This document shows, piece by piece, positions 1 to 12,189 of a stretch of 64,000 nt of DNA. The stretch is from Microvirga sesbaniae. Lineage in GTDB: Bacteria; Pseudomonadota; Alphaproteobacteria; Rhizobiales; Beijerinckiaceae. The translations under genes were made by a program, and so were the position numbers. Every line of letters starts with the position of its first letter. Position 1 is the stretch's first letter. Location: positions 407,555-471,554 of the forward strand of contig NZ_JAMXFJ010000003.1 of assembly GCF_025460805.1 (NCBI RefSeq). The letters are read 5' to 3'. Under the pieces are notes generated by a model. That model had not been told where the DNA came from. It worked only from the letters and a program-made list of their open reading frames with translations, and made no database searches.

Positions 1-1
1 C

Positions 2-900
<899 letters not shown>

Positions 901-904
<4 letters not shown>

Positions 905-2004
905 CGGTGGCGGCCATCAACGACCTGATCATGAACGCGCTTCCGATTCCGGTTCTGACCGTCGGGCCGGAGCACCGGATCGTCCATGCCAATGCGGCGG
1001 CCGAGTCGTTCTTCGAGATGAGCCTGCGCATGATGCTGCGCCAGAAGCTCGGCGACCTGCTGCCCTTCGGCTCGCCCGTGATGGCGCTGGTGGAGGATGT
1101 CCGCCAGCGGGGCTCCAGCGTCAGCGAGCACCGGGTCGACATCGGCAGCCCGCGCCTGGGCGCGGAACGCATCGTGGACGTTTCGGCCAGCCCGCTCGGC
1201 GATGAGGCCGACAGCGTGATCCTCATGCTCCAGGAGCGGACGATCGCCGACAAGATGAACCGCCAGCTGACCCACCGTGGAGCCGCCCGGTCGATCACCG
1301 CGCTCGGGGCCTTGCTGGCGCACGAGATCAAGAATCCGCTCTCCGGCATTCGCGGCGCGGCACAGCTCCTCGAGCAATCCGCCAGCGAGGACGACCGCCT
1401 GCTGACGCGCCTCATCTGCGACGAGACCGACCGGATCGTGAAGCTCGTGGAGCGCATGGAGCTGTTCGGCGAAGAGAGGCCGGTGGAGCGGGGGCCGGTG
1501 AATATCCATGGGGTGCTCGACCACGTGAAGCGCCTCGCCCAGTCCGGCTTTGCACGGCACATCCGTTTCGTCGAAAACTACGACCCGTCCCTTCCACCCG
1601 TGCTCGGCAACAGGGATCAGCTGATCCAAGTCATCCTGAACCTGGTGAAGAATGCCGCCGAGGCCGTCGGCATCGATGCCCCGGACGGGGAGATCGTGTT
1701 GTCGACAGCCTTCCGGACCGGGGTGCGGCTCCAGGTCCCGGGCTCCCAGGAGCGGGTCAGCCTGCCCATCGAGCTCGGCGTCATCGACAATGGTCCCGGC
1801 ATTCCCCCGGAACTGATGAGCGATCTGTTCGATCCTTTCGTCACGACGAAGGTCCAGGGCAGCGGCCTCGGTCTCGCGCTGGTGGCGAAAATCGTCGGGG
1901 ATCATGGCGGCATTGTCGAATGCGAGCCCGCGCCGAGACGAACCACATTCAGAATCCTCCTGCCCATGCACCGCGCCGACGACGGGCGCGGATCCGATTT
2001 GTGA
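901..2004 (+). CDS. ntrB: Nitrogen regulation histidine kinase NtrB (GlnL)
   Basis: Cytoplasmic sensor kinase of the NtrBC system. It phosphorylates or dephosphorylates NtrC according to nitrogen status relayed by PII. A PAS-like N-terminal domain (about residues 8-115) is followed by the H-box [10 protein letters not shown] with phospho-acceptor His141. The HATPase domain has an N-box ([10 protein letters not shown]), a G1 box (DNGPGIP) and a G2 box (GSGLGLALV). There are no membrane segments, as expected for NtrB. It is 367 aa long, its start overlaps the dusB stop, and ntrC follows after 10 nt, so the three genes look like one operon. Confidence 0.96.
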
Positions 2005-2014
2005 GACATATGCG

Positions 2015-3481
<1,467 letters not shown>

Positions 3482-3578
3482 GCCTTCCCGGCTGTAATAA
3501 TTTGACCACAGTGTTGTGTTGGTGCATCACCCAATGACAGGGTGCTGAACCGAAAGCACCCCTTGGGGGCCTCGGATC

Positions 3579-5828
3579 TTGACCGACCAGAGCACGATGG
3601 AACAACACCGTTCGTCCGAGACGGGCCACAACTGGCTGATCTGGGTCGGTTACGTCGCCGTGCCGACGGCGCTCGCTTCGGCGCTGGTCACGTTCTTGAT
3701 CCTGGCGGGTGCGACGCCGATCCCTCCGACGAACAGCATCGTGCAATGGGTCTTCATCCTCAACGGCGTCCTCATTGCCCTGCTGCTCGGGATCGTTGCC
3801 TGGCAGTCCCAGAAGCTCATCCGGGCAAGGATCCAGGGAGCGGCCGCCGCGGGCCTTCATGTTCGGATCGTGGGACTTTTCACCCTCGTGGCCGGGGTGC
3901 CGGCCATTCTCATCGCTGGCGCGGCCTCGGTCTCGTTCGAACGTGGCCTCGACTCGCGATTGACGAGCAACATCAAGGATTTGATGACGAACACGGTCGC
4001 GATTGCCTATTCGTACCGTGAGATTCAATGCCGGACCCTTGCCCGCGAAACGCAACTCCTGGCCGCGGACCTGAGTCGCGCGATTGCGTTCTACAACACC
4101 GATCGCAACTTTTTCCGCGACTTCATGAGCTCGCGCGCCCGCTTTCTCGGCCTGCCTGTCGCAATGGTCGTGGAGCCTAACGGCACGGTTCTGGAGAGAG
4201 CCCTCGGCAAGCCGCTTCCGGATCTTCCCGAGCCCACGCCGGCGGATATCGAGGATGCCAACACGCAAGAAGCTCTCTGCCTACTCCCCGGCACAGGCAA
4301 CATCCTGCGATCTGTCCTCAAGCTCAACGACGGAAGCAATCGAACTCTTTATGTGGCTCGCGAGGTCGACCGCCAGGCGATCGAATTCCCGGCAGTGGCC
4401 GAAAACGGCGTGGCCTTTTACGCGGCGCTCGACCAGCGAAAGGCCGGGCTTCAATTCGCCTTCGCGTCCATGTTCACGCTGATCGCCCTGATCGTGCTGC
4501 TGTCTGCGGTCTGGTTCGGGCTCAACTTCGCCAACCGCCTCGTCGCTCCCATCCGGCGCCTCATCCATGCGACCGACCAGGTGGCGACCGGCAACTTCTA
4601 CGTCCAGGTTCCGGTTCGCCGGGGGGAGGGCGATCTCGGACATCTGGGCGAGACCTTCAACAAGATGACCTCCGAACTGCGCCGCCAGCATGATGGCCTG
4701 ACGGCCGCCAGCGACCTCATGGATCGGCGGCGGCGATTCACCGAGGCGGTTCTGGCCGGCGTGTCGGCTGGCGTCATCGGCGTCAACGCCCGGGGCCATA
4801 TCACCATCGTCAATCCCTCGACCGAGGCCCTGCTCGGCACGTCCCACAAGGAATTGCTCGGCCAGCCGATCACAACCGTTCTGCCGGAGGTCGCCTCCCT
4901 GGTCGAGGAGATGAACCAGGGGCGCCAGCGCCTGATGCAGCAGCAGATTCACATCTCCCGGAAGGGCAGGGAGCGCACCATCGATGTTCGCGTGACCAGC
5001 GAACAGGCGCGCGGAGGCCTGCGGGATCTCGTCATCACCCTCGACGACATCACGGATCTCGTGGTCGCGCAGCGCACCTCGGCCTGGGCCGACGTGGCGC
5101 GGCGCATCGCCCATGAGATCAAGAATCCCCTGACGCCGATCCAGCTCTCGGCAGAGCGCATCCGCCGCAAGTACGGCAAGGTGATCACGACGGACCGGGA
5201 AGTGTTCGATCAGTGCACGGATACCATCGTGCGGCAGGTCGACGACATCAAGCGGATGGTCGACGAGTTCTCGTCCTTCGCCCGCATGCCCAAGCCCACC
5301 ATCGGCGACGAGGACCTGACGGAGACGATCCGGCAGGTGGTCTTCATGATGAAGATCGCCCATCCGGAGATCGCGTTCATCGATCAGGTTCCGGCCGGCT
5401 CCCTGATCGCTCCCTTCGATCGAAGGCTCGTGTCGCAGGCGGTGACGAACATCGTCAAGAATGCAACGGAAGCGATCGCCGCGGTGCCGGAAGCCGAGCG
5501 GGGCCAAGGGCAGATTTCGGTGCTGCTCGACGACACCCACCCGGATTATCTGATCCTGGCGATCACGGACAACGGCAAGGGGTTTCCCGTGGAAGGCCGC
5601 CAGCGCCTCCTCGAGCCCTATATGACGACGCGCGAGGGCGGAACCGGACTGGGCCTGCCGATCGTTGCCAAGATTCTGGAAGACCATGGAGGTGGCATGG
5701 AACTGGCCGACAACCCCGCAGGCAGGGGCGGGCAGGTTCGCATGTGGATCCCCAAGACGAAGCACGTTGCATCGGAAGAGGCATCGGCCGCTTCCAGCCG
5801 AAATGACTCTCGCAGGGCAAGCCTATGA
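3579..5828 (+). CDS. ntrY: Membrane histidine kinase NtrY
   Basis: Membrane-bound sensor kinase paired with NtrX, linked in alphaproteobacteria to nitrogen and redox control. Four hydrophobic segments are visible (about residues 19-45, 57-77, 97-120 and 295-320). They are followed by HAMP, PAS (NARGHITIVNPSTEALLG), the H-box [13 protein letters not shown] and a HATPase domain with DNGKGFP and GTGLGLPIVAKI. The start is a TTG at 3579; an in-frame ATG at 3597 would shorten the protein by only six residues. The gene begins 97 nt after ntrC, so it may have its own promoter. Its stop overlaps the ntrX start as ATGA. Confidence 0.94.
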   Translation: MTDQSTMEQHRSSETGHNWLIWVGYVAVPTALASALVTFLILAGATPIPPTNSIVQWVFILNGVLIALLLGIVAWQSQKLIRARIQGAAAAGLHVRIVGLFTLVAGVPAILIAGAASVSFERGLDSRLTSNIKDLMTNTVAIAYSYREIQCRTLARETQLLAADLSRAIAFYNTDRNFFRDFMSSRARFLGLPVAMVVEPNGTVLERALGKPLPDLPEPTPADIEDANTQEALCLLPGTGNILRSVLKLNDGSNRTLYVAREVDRQAIEFPAVAENGVAFYAALDQRKAGLQFAFASMFTLIALIVLLSAVWFGLNFANRLVAPIRRLIHATDQVATGNFYVQVPVRRGEGDLGHLGETFNKMTSELRRQHDGLTAASDLMDRRRRFTEAVLAGVSAGVIGVNARGHITIVNPSTEALLGTSHKELLGQPITTVLPEVASLVEEMNQGRQRLMQQQIHISRKGRERTIDVRVTSEQARGGLRDLVITLDDITDLVVAQRTSAWADVARRIAHEIKNPLTPIQLSAERIRRKYGKVITTDREVFDQCTDTIVRQVDDIKRMVDEFSSFARMPKPTIGDEDLTETIRQVVFMMKIAHPEIAFIDQVPAGSLIAPFDRRLVSQAVTNIVKNATEAIAAVPEAERGQGQISVLLDDTHPDYLILAITDNGKGFPVEGRQRLLEPYMTTREGGTGLGLPIVAKILEDHGGGMELADNPAGRGGQVRMWIPKTKHVASEEASAASSRNDSRRASL

Positions 5829-7195
5829 GCGCTGATATTCTCGTCGTCGACGACGAAGTCGACATTCGTGAGCTGGTGGCCGGCATTCTCGAGGATGAAG
5901 GACACCGGACCCGGACGGCCGGCACGTCCGACGACGCCCTGGCGGCCATCGAAACGCGGCGCCCCCACCTGGTCTTCCTCGACATCTGGCTTCAGGGAAG
6001 CCGGCTCGACGGGTTGCAGGTGCTGGAGATCATCAAGTCCCAGCACCCGGATCTGCCCGTTGTGATGATCTCCGGACACGGCAACATCGAGACGGCCGTT
6101 TCGGCCATCAAGGCCGGGGCCTACGACTTCATCGAGAAGCCCTTCAAGGCCGACCGGCTCGTCCTCGTGGCCGAGCGGGCCCTGGAGGCCTCGCGCCTGA
6201 AGCGCGAAGTCCGCGACCTGCGCTCGCGTTCGGTTCAGGCGAGCCGAATCGCCGGCCGGTCGATCGTCATCAACCAGCTCCGCCAGGCGGTGGAGCGGGC
6301 CGCGCCGACCAATGCGCGCATTCTGATCACCGGAGCGCCCGGCTCGGGCAAGGAGCTGACCGCCAGGACGGTTCACGGCCTGTCCACCCGCGCCAACGGT
6401 CCGTTCGTCGTTCTCTCCGCCGCGACGATCACGCCCGACACCATGGAAGCGGAGCTTTTCGGTACGGAAGGCGGCGAGGGCGGAGGACGCCGTGTCGGAG
6501 CCCTGGAGGAGGCCCATGGGGGCACCCTCTACATCGACGAGATCGCCGACATGCCGCGCGAGACGCAGAACCGCATCCTGCGTGTCCTGGTCGACCAGAA
6601 CTTCCAGCGCGTCGGCGGAACGACCCGGGTTCATGTGGATGTGCGCATCGTGTCCTCGTCCAGCCGCGACCTGCCTGGAGCCATCGCGGCAGGCCAGTTC
6701 CGCGAGGATCTCTTCCACCGGCTCGGCGTGATCCCGATTCGCGTGCCGTCCCTGGCGGAGCGGCGCGAGGACGTGCCCGAGCTGATCGAGTTCTTCATGG
6801 AGCAGATCTCGTCCACGACCGGCCTCCCGAAACGGCGCATCGCCGAGGACGCCATGGCGGTCCTCCAGTCGCACGACTGGCCCGGCAACGTGCGACAGCT
6901 CCGCAACAATGTCGAGCGGCTGATGATTCTCACCTCCGGCGATCCCGACGCCGAGATCACGGCCGACATGCTGCCATCCGAGATCGGCGCCCTCGTGCCA
7001 AGCACTCCGGGCGGGGCAGGGGGAGAGAAGCTCATGAGCCTGCCCCTCCGGGAGGCGCGCGAGATCTTCGAACGCGAGTATCTCCTGGCGCAGATCGCGC
7101 GCTTCAGCGGCAACATCTCGAGAACGGCGGAGTTCATCGGCATGGAGCGCTCGGCGCTGCACCGGAAGCTGAAATCCCTCGGAATCGGAGGATAG
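5825..7195 (+). CDS. ntrX: Response regulator NtrX
   Basis: Partner response regulator of NtrY, 456 aa. The receiver has phospho-acceptor Asp53 (VFLDIWLQ). The AAA+ domain keeps Walker A GAPGSGKE (170-177) and a Walker B-like LYIDEIADM. Where NtrC carries GAFTGA, NtrX has the Gly-rich stretch EGGEGGGRRVG (about 215-225), so the sigma-54 contact loop is missing. A C-terminal Fis-type helix-turn-helix is present (RTAEFIGMERSALHRKL). Loss of the loop is reported for other alphaproteobacterial NtrX proteins and suggests action on sigma-70 promoters or as a repressor. Confidence 0.94.
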   Translation: MSADILVVDDEVDIRELVAGILEDEGHRTRTAGTSDDALAAIETRRPHLVFLDIWLQGSRLDGLQVLEIIKSQHPDLPVVMISGHGNIETAVSAIKAGAYDFIEKPFKADRLVLVAERALEASRLKREVRDLRSRSVQASRIAGRSIVINQLRQAVERAAPTNARILITGAPGSGKELTARTVHGLSTRANGPFVVLSAATITPDTMEAELFGTEGGEGGGRRVGALEEAHGGTLYIDEIADMPRETQNRILRVLVDQNFQRVGGTTRVHVDVRIVSSSSRDLPGAIAAGQFREDLFHRLGVIPIRVPSLAERREDVPELIEFFMEQISSTTGLPKRRIAEDAMAVLQSHDWPGNVRQLRNNVERLMILTSGDPDAEITADMLPSEIGALVPSTPGGAGGEKLMSLPLREAREIFEREYLLAQIARFSGNISRTAEFIGMERSALHRKLKSLGIGG

Positions 7196-7426
7196 GGGTT
7201 CTCCGGTACCGGGCGGGACAGGGTTCTGCAGGTCGGGAAAGAACGAAAACCTACAATCCACGGGAAAATATGCTCCGAGGGGGTAGAACTGTTGCGCCCC
7301 CCTTGCCGAACGCTGCCGTTCGCCCTGTAATAGATCTGCCGGTCACCGACCGCACGAAAGCGGACAACCATATTCAGGCGGCCCCATAGCCAAGACCGGC
7401 GGCGATGGGCTGGCGAGGCAACTTCA

Positions 7427-7681
7427 ATGGCGGGCGATCGCGCGCAGAATCTTCAGGACACATTTCTGAACTATGTTCGGAAGCAGAAAATCCCCCTGAC
7501 GATCTTTCTCGTGAACGGGGTGAAGCTTCAGGGCGTCGTGACCTGGTTCGATAATTTCTGCGTCCTTCTGCGCAGGGATGGTCATTCGCAGCTGGTTTAC
7601 AAACACGCCATTTCCACCATCATGCCAGGACAGCCCGTGCAGTTGTTCGACCAGATCGACGAGGCTGGCGAGAAGGCTTGA
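7427..7681 (+). CDS. hfq: RNA chaperone Hfq
   Basis: Hexameric Sm-like RNA chaperone that pairs small RNAs with mRNAs. The 84-aa protein shows both Sm motifs: Sm1 ([17 protein letters not shown]) and Sm2 with the diagnostic YKHAIST. It has no extended C-terminal tail, as is usual in alphaproteobacteria. It lies 231 nt after ntrX, leaving room for its own promoter, and directly precedes hflX, the ancestral hfq-hflX pairing. Confidence 0.97.
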   Translation: MAGDRAQNLQDTFLNYVRKQKIPLTIFLVNGVKLQGVVTWFDNFCVLLRRDGHSQLVYKHAISTIMPGQPVQLFDQIDEAGEKA

Positions 7682-7682
7682 G

Positions 7683-9077
7683 GTGACCGAACCACGCAGC
7701 CCTGGGGAAGAACGTCTCGCCCAGCTTGCCGAACCTGAAAAAGAGGTTGCAGCCGGCACAAGAGCCCTTGTGATCGGCCCCTATCTGACCCGCAGGCGGC
7801 GCGCATCGGTGGAATCGGACGGTGAGGGCGGCAACCCACGCCCTCCCGAAGCGCGCCTCGACGAGATCACCGGCCTCGCCCTCGCCATCGACCTGACCAT
7901 CGTGCATTCGCTGATTGCGCCTCTTGCGTCGCCGCGTCCCGCCACGTTCATCGGCAGCGGCAAGGTCGAGGAGCTGGCCGGTCTGATCCGGGCCGAAGAG
8001 GTCGGGCTCGTGGTGATGGACTGCGCCCTCAGTCCGGTGCAGCAGCGAAACCTCGAGAAGGCCTGGGGTGCCAAGGTCATCGACCGGACCGGGCTGATTC
8101 TCGAAATCTTCGGGCGCCGGGCCCGCACGAAAGAGGGCACCCTCCAGGTCGAGCTGGCCCATCTGTCCTACCAGAAGGGCCGTCTCGTCCGCTCCTGGAC
8201 TCACCTCGAGCGCCAGCGCGGCGGCTTCGGCTTCCTGGGGGGGCCGGGCGAGACCCAGATCGAGGCCGACCGGCGCCTGATCCAGGAGCGCATGACCCGG
8301 ATCGAGCGTGATCTGGAGAGCGTCGTGAAGACACGCTCCCTGCACCGGACCAGCCGGCGGCGGGTCCCCTATCCGATCATCGCCCTGGTCGGCTACACCA
8401 ATGCGGGCAAGTCGACCCTGTTCAACCGGATGACCCAGGCCGATGTCCTGGCCGAGAACATGCTGTTCGCGACCCTGGATCCGACCTCGCGAGCCATTGA
8501 GCTGCCGCATGGGGAGAAAGCCATCCTGTCGGACACCGTCGGGTTCATCTCCGATCTGCCGACGATGCTCGTGGCTGCCTTTCGGGCGACTCTGGAGGAT
8601 GTGGTCGAAGCGGATGTCCTGCTTCATGTCCGGGACGTATCCCACGGAGAGACCGAGGCTCAGGCCGGCGACGTCGCCGTCGTCCTGCGGGAGCTCGGGA
8701 TCGATCCGGATGACACGAAGCGGGTCGTCGAGGTCTGGAACAAGGCGGATCTCCTGTCGCCCGAGGACCGTGAGAGGCTGTCCGCCACGTCCCACCGGAC
8801 GGACGAGGAGCGGCGGCCGATCCTCATCTCGGCCCTGACCGGCGACGGCATCCCCGAACTGCTCGCCACGATCGAGCAGCACCTGGCTCTGGGACGACCG
8901 ACCTACGAGGTCGACGTGGCTCCGGAAGACGGGCAGGGGCTCGCCTGGCTGCACGAGAACACGGAGATCCTGGAGCGCCGGGCGAAGGAGAATGGGCACA
9001 CCATCCTTCAGGTCCGGCTTGTTTCCGGCAAGGAACCCCGGTTCCTGAACAGGTTTCCCGAGGCGCGCGTCCTATAG
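7683..9077 (+). CDS. hflX: Ribosome-associated GTPase HflX
   Basis: GTPase that binds the 50S subunit and acts on stalled or hibernating ribosomes. It has the N-terminal HflX domain (conserved GSGKVEEL and LDEITGLA regions), a Gly-rich linker ([15 protein letters not shown]) and a G domain with G1 GYTNAGKS (about 237-244), G3 DTVGF and G4 NKAD. The open frame runs upstream into hfq. The GTG at 7683, one base after the hfq stop, gives a 464-aa protein of normal size and implies translational coupling. The stop overlaps the convergent mazG stop by six bases. Confidence 0.92.
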   Translation: MTEPRSPGEERLAQLAEPEKEVAAGTRALVIGPYLTRRRRASVESDGEGGNPRPPEARLDEITGLALAIDLTIVHSLIAPLASPRPATFIGSGKVEELAGLIRAEEVGLVVMDCALSPVQQRNLEKAWGAKVIDRTGLILEIFGRRARTKEGTLQVELAHLSYQKGRLVRSWTHLERQRGGFGFLGGPGETQIEADRRLIQERMTRIERDLESVVKTRSLHRTSRRRVPYPIIALVGYTNAGKSTLFNRMTQADVLAENMLFATLDPTSRAIELPHGEKAILSDTVGFISDLPTMLVAAFRATLEDVVEADVLLHVRDVSHGETEAQAGDVAVVLRELGIDPDDTKRVVEVWNKADLLSPEDRERLSATSHRTDEERRPILISALTGDGIPELLATIEQHLALGRPTYEVDVAPEDGQGLAWLHENTEILERRAKENGHTILQVRLVSGKEPRFLNRFPEARVL

Positions 9078-9917
9078 GGCCGAGCCGGATTTCCGCTCGG
9101 CGAGCTTCGCCGCCACCCAGAGCCGCTCCATCTCGTCGAGCGACGCTTCATCAAGGCTCCTGTCCTGCGCCCCAAGAGCCGTCTCGATCGCCCTGAAGCG
9201 CCGTTCGAACTTGGCGTTGGTCCGCCGGAGGGCGCGCTCGGAATCGATCGAAAAATGCCGGGCGAGATTGGTCACCGAAAACAGCAGGTCGCCGATCTCG
9301 TCTTCGATCCTGTCTCGATCACCGGATGAAGATGCGTCCTTAACCTCTTCCAGCTCCTCGTGAATTTTATCGATGACTTGTGTTGCCTCGGGCCAGTCGA
9401 ACCCGACCCTGGCGGCCTTCGAGGTCAGCTTCTGGGCCCTGGTCAAAGCGGGCAGGGCAGTCGGAATTCCGCCGAGGAATCCGGCCTCGTGCGCTTCGGG
9501 CGACTGCCCGAGTGCCTCGCGGTCGGCGCGCCGCTCGGCCTTCTCTTCCGACTTGATCCTGTCCCAGAGGCTTTTCACGTCCTCGGGCGACAGGTCCCTG
9601 ATGTCTCCGAAAACGTGGGGATGACGCCTGATGAGCTTGCGCGTGATGGCGTCGACCACGTCGGGAAAGGCGAACGCGCCCTGCTCTTCCGCCATGCGGG
9701 CGTGGAAGACGACCTGAAGCAGCAAATCGCCGAGTTCGTCCCGCAGATCGGCCAGATCGCCGCGCTCGATGGCGTCGACCACCTCGTAGGCTTCCTCCAG
9801 CGTGTAGGGGGCGATCGATGCGAAGTCCTGCTCGAGATCCCAGGGACAGCCGGTCTCGGGCGTGCGCAGGGCCGCCATGATCTCGATCAGCCGCGTGATG
9901 TCCGTGGAAGGCTTCAT
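9072..9917 (-). CDS. mazG: Nucleoside triphosphate pyrophosphohydrolase MazG
   Basis: Housecleaning enzyme that hydrolyses (d)NTPs to NMP and pyrophosphate. The 281-aa protein carries two MazG domains. The first has LEEAYEVVDAIERGD and LRDELGDLLLQVVFHA, the EExxE...ExxD metal-binding pattern. The second has HEELEEVKDA and RIEDEIGDLLFSVTNLAR. CPWD near residue 25 is a family hallmark. It is convergent with hflX, with a six-base tail overlap and no terminator between them. Confidence 0.95.
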   Translation of the reverse strand: MKPSTDITRLIEIMAALRTPETGCPWDLEQDFASIAPYTLEEAYEVVDAIERGDLADLRDELGDLLLQVVFHARMAEEQGAFAFPDVVDAITRKLIRRHPHVFGDIRDLSPEDVKSLWDRIKSEEKAERRADREALGQSPEAHEAGFLGGIPTALPALTRAQKLTSKAARVGFDWPEATQVIDKIHEELEEVKDASSSGDRDRIEDEIGDLLFSVTNLARHFSIDSERALRRTNAKFERRFRAIETALGAQDRSLDEASLDEMERLWVAAKLAERKSGSAL

Positions 9918-10052
9918 GATGGAATCCCTGGTCGCTTCGGCCGTGTCATAGCCTGAGGACAGAACGACCGGCTAGCCGGAATTGCCTCATCGCCCTGGTT
10001 TAGCGGTATAAGGTGAGCAGGACACCTCAAGCACAGCAAGGACGAAACCCCA

Positions 10053-10496
10053 ATGAGAGCGCGGGTCAAACTGGTCGACGGCATGATGTTCGTGGGCGAG
10101 TCCGGGAGCGGCCATGCCGTCGTCATGGACGGGGCGCCCGAATATGGCGGACGCAACGTCGGCATCCGCCCCATGGAGATGCTTCTGATCGGGCTCGGCG
10201 GCTGCACGGCGTTCGATGTGGTTCAGATCCTCAGGAAGGGCCGCGAGCAGGTCACGGATTGCGACGTCGAGGTCACGGCCGAGCGCGCCGAGACGGATCC
10301 CAAGGTCTTCACGGCCATTCATATCGAATACCGGGTCAAGGGGAGGGATCTCGCGCCGGCCAAGGTCGAGCGGGCGATCGAGCTCTCCAAGGAGAAGTAC
10401 TGCTCCGCCTCGATCATGCTGGGAGCGGTCGCCAAGATCACCCATTCCTGGACGGCCATCGAGGAAGCCGGGGACATGGAGGCCGCCTCCTCCTGA
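10053..10496 (+). CDS. OsmC/YhfA-family protein
   Basis: Small OsmC-like protein (147 aa), a family of thiol peroxidases and related proteins of the redox stress response. The two family cysteines are visible: one in LGGCTAFDV at about residue 50, the other in KEKYCSASIML at about residue 114. The N-terminus resembles the YhfA branch, for which no defined reaction is known. It lies 27 nt upstream of an HDAC-family gene on the same strand, so the two are probably cotranscribed. Confidence 0.88.
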   Translation: MRARVKLVDGMMFVGESGSGHAVVMDGAPEYGGRNVGIRPMEMLLIGLGGCTAFDVVQILRKGREQVTDCDVEVTAERAETDPKVFTAIHIEYRVKGRDLAPAKVERAIELSKEKYCSASIMLGAVAKITHSWTAIEEAGDMEAASS

Positions 10497-10523
10497 AACC
10501 TTCCCTGACCCGAGGCCATCACC

Positions 10524-11579
10524 ATGAAGCTGTTCTTCTCTGACGCCCAACTGGCTCATCGACCCAGGCAATACATGGTGCATGGCCGGATCGTTGCGCC
10601 CTTCGAAAACCCCGACCGGGCGACGACGCTTCTCGCGGTTCTGGAGGCGCAGGGACTGATCGCGACCGATCCGGGCGACCGCGGTCCGGACCCGATCCTG
10701 GCCGTTCATGCCGACCATTACGTGGATTTCCTTCAGGGGGCCTACGATCGCTTCCTGGAACTGCCGCATCATGGTCCGGAGGTGCTGCCGAACGTGCATC
10801 CCTATCGAGGCTCGAGCGGCGATCTGGAGGAACGCGGCAGGCCGCGCCCGACAGGGATTCTCGGCCAAGCCGGCTGGTATGTGGGCGACATGTCCTGCGC
10901 CATCATGGCAGGCACCTTCCAGGCCGCCTACGCGTCCGCCCAGGCGGCCATTGCCGCAGCCGAGGCGGTGCTGGCCGGCGAGCGTGCGTCCTTCGCGCTC
11001 TGCCGTCCGCCCGGACACCACGCCTATGCGGACCGGGCCTCGGGCTTCTGCTTCTTCAACAATGCCGCCATCGCGGCCACCTTGCTGCGCGGCCACTTCG
11101 CCAAGGTCGCCATCGTGGATTTCGATACGCACCACGGCGATGGGACGCAGGCGATCTTCTATACCCGCCCGGATGTCCTCTACGGCTCCGTGCATACCGA
11201 TCCCACGGCCTATTATCCGCATTACGCGGGTTATGCGGACGAAACCGGGGCCGGGCTCGGCGAAGGCGCCAATCACAATCTGCCGCTCGCCCCGGGGGCC
11301 GACGGCGAGGCGTTCATCGACGCCAATCAGAGGCTGGCGCTGGCCGTTCAGGCCCATGGAGCGGAAGCGCTGGTGCTGTCGGCCGGCTGGGACGCCCATC
11401 GGGACGACCCGTTGTCGAAGCTCGACATCACGACCGACGCCTATGCCCGCATCGGAGAGATCTGGGGCAAGATCGACCTTCCGACCCTGATCGTCCAGGA
11501 GGGCGGATATTCGCTGGCGGCGGTCGCCGAGGCCGCGCCGGCTTTCATCGCCGCATTCCGGGAGAATGGCGCCGGATAG
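10524..11579 (+). CDS. Histone deacetylase-family amidohydrolase (acetylpolyamine amidohydrolase type)
   Basis: Zinc-dependent deacetylase fold, 351 aa. Active-site signatures are present: the tandem-His RPPGHHAY, FFNNAAIAA, the zinc-binding DFDTHHGDGT (Asp and His) and the second metal Asp in SAGWDAHRDDPL. Bacterial members deacetylate acetylated polyamines or other small amides; the substrate here cannot be read from the sequence. It probably shares a transcript with the upstream OsmC-like gene. Confidence 0.88.
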   Translation: MKLFFSDAQLAHRPRQYMVHGRIVAPFENPDRATTLLAVLEAQGLIATDPGDRGPDPILAVHADHYVDFLQGAYDRFLELPHHGPEVLPNVHPYRGSSGDLEERGRPRPTGILGQAGWYVGDMSCAIMAGTFQAAYASAQAAIAAAEAVLAGERASFALCRPPGHHAYADRASGFCFFNNAAIAATLLRGHFAKVAIVDFDTHHGDGTQAIFYTRPDVLYGSVHTDPTAYYPHYAGYADETGAGLGEGANHNLPLAPGADGEAFIDANQRLALAVQAHGAEALVLSAGWDAHRDDPLSKLDITTDAYARIGEIWGKIDLPTLIVQEGGYSLAAVAEAAPAFIAAFRENGAG

Positions 11580-11723
11580 GCCTGGCGGCGCCGGCGATCA
11601 CGCGCTCTTCGGGTTTGACGGGTCGGAAGCAGCCCCGGCGATCGGGGCCGAGGGAAGGGTGCGCCGAGGAGCGCAGCCAAGCCTGCACACGAAATTCGCA
11701 TAAGATATATTATGGAACTAACG

Positions 11724-12095
11724 CTATCGCCCCGGCGGCTCTTCGCTGGCCCCCCGACCGGCGTCCGTGCCGAGCGCGGAATACCATTCCGCATATGGCG
11801 TATCCCGGACCAGCTGCCGGTTGTAGTCAGGCGCGCCGTCGCTCCACCACACGGGACCACGTTCGCCGAGTGCTCGCTTCGCGTCATCGACCCGGGCACG
11901 AACTCTGGCCAGTGCCTCCGGATCGTCCCTGACGCTGCGGACGGCCCGGCGCGCCGTCATCAGCTCGTGCACAAGGCGCTCGCGCTCCTGAGGCTCGAGT
12001 TCCGGATTGCTCAAGCGCCACAGCCGACCGCGGACCACGAAATACCGGCCATCGGGCGTTCGCGGATACGGGGTGCCTGTTCGCGCACGGCTCAC
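11724..12095 (-). CDS. Conserved hypothetical protein
   Basis: A 123-aa protein whose N-terminal pattern (YPRTPDGRYFVVRGRLWR, then LVHELMTARRAV) I recognise as a conserved but functionally uncharacterised Hyphomicrobiales family. No membrane segment or catalytic motif is visible. It is rich in Arg and Glu and predicted soluble. It lies 94 nt downstream of the MBL-hydrolase gene on the same strand, so it may be the last gene of that leftward group. Confidence 0.7.
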   Translation of the reverse strand: MSRARTGTPYPRTPDGRYFVVRGRLWRLSNPELEPQERERLVHELMTARRAVRSVRDDPEALARVRARVDDAKRALGERGPVWWSDGAPDYNRQLVRDTPYAEWYSALGTDAGRGASEEPPGR

Positions 12096-12189
12096 CGGTC
12101 GCCCCGATCGCCGGCTTGGGAAAGCAGCCTGGCCGGAACCGGCCGGTCCTGTCCGAAGGGACTGGGTGTCCGTCCTTCCCGTCCTTCCA

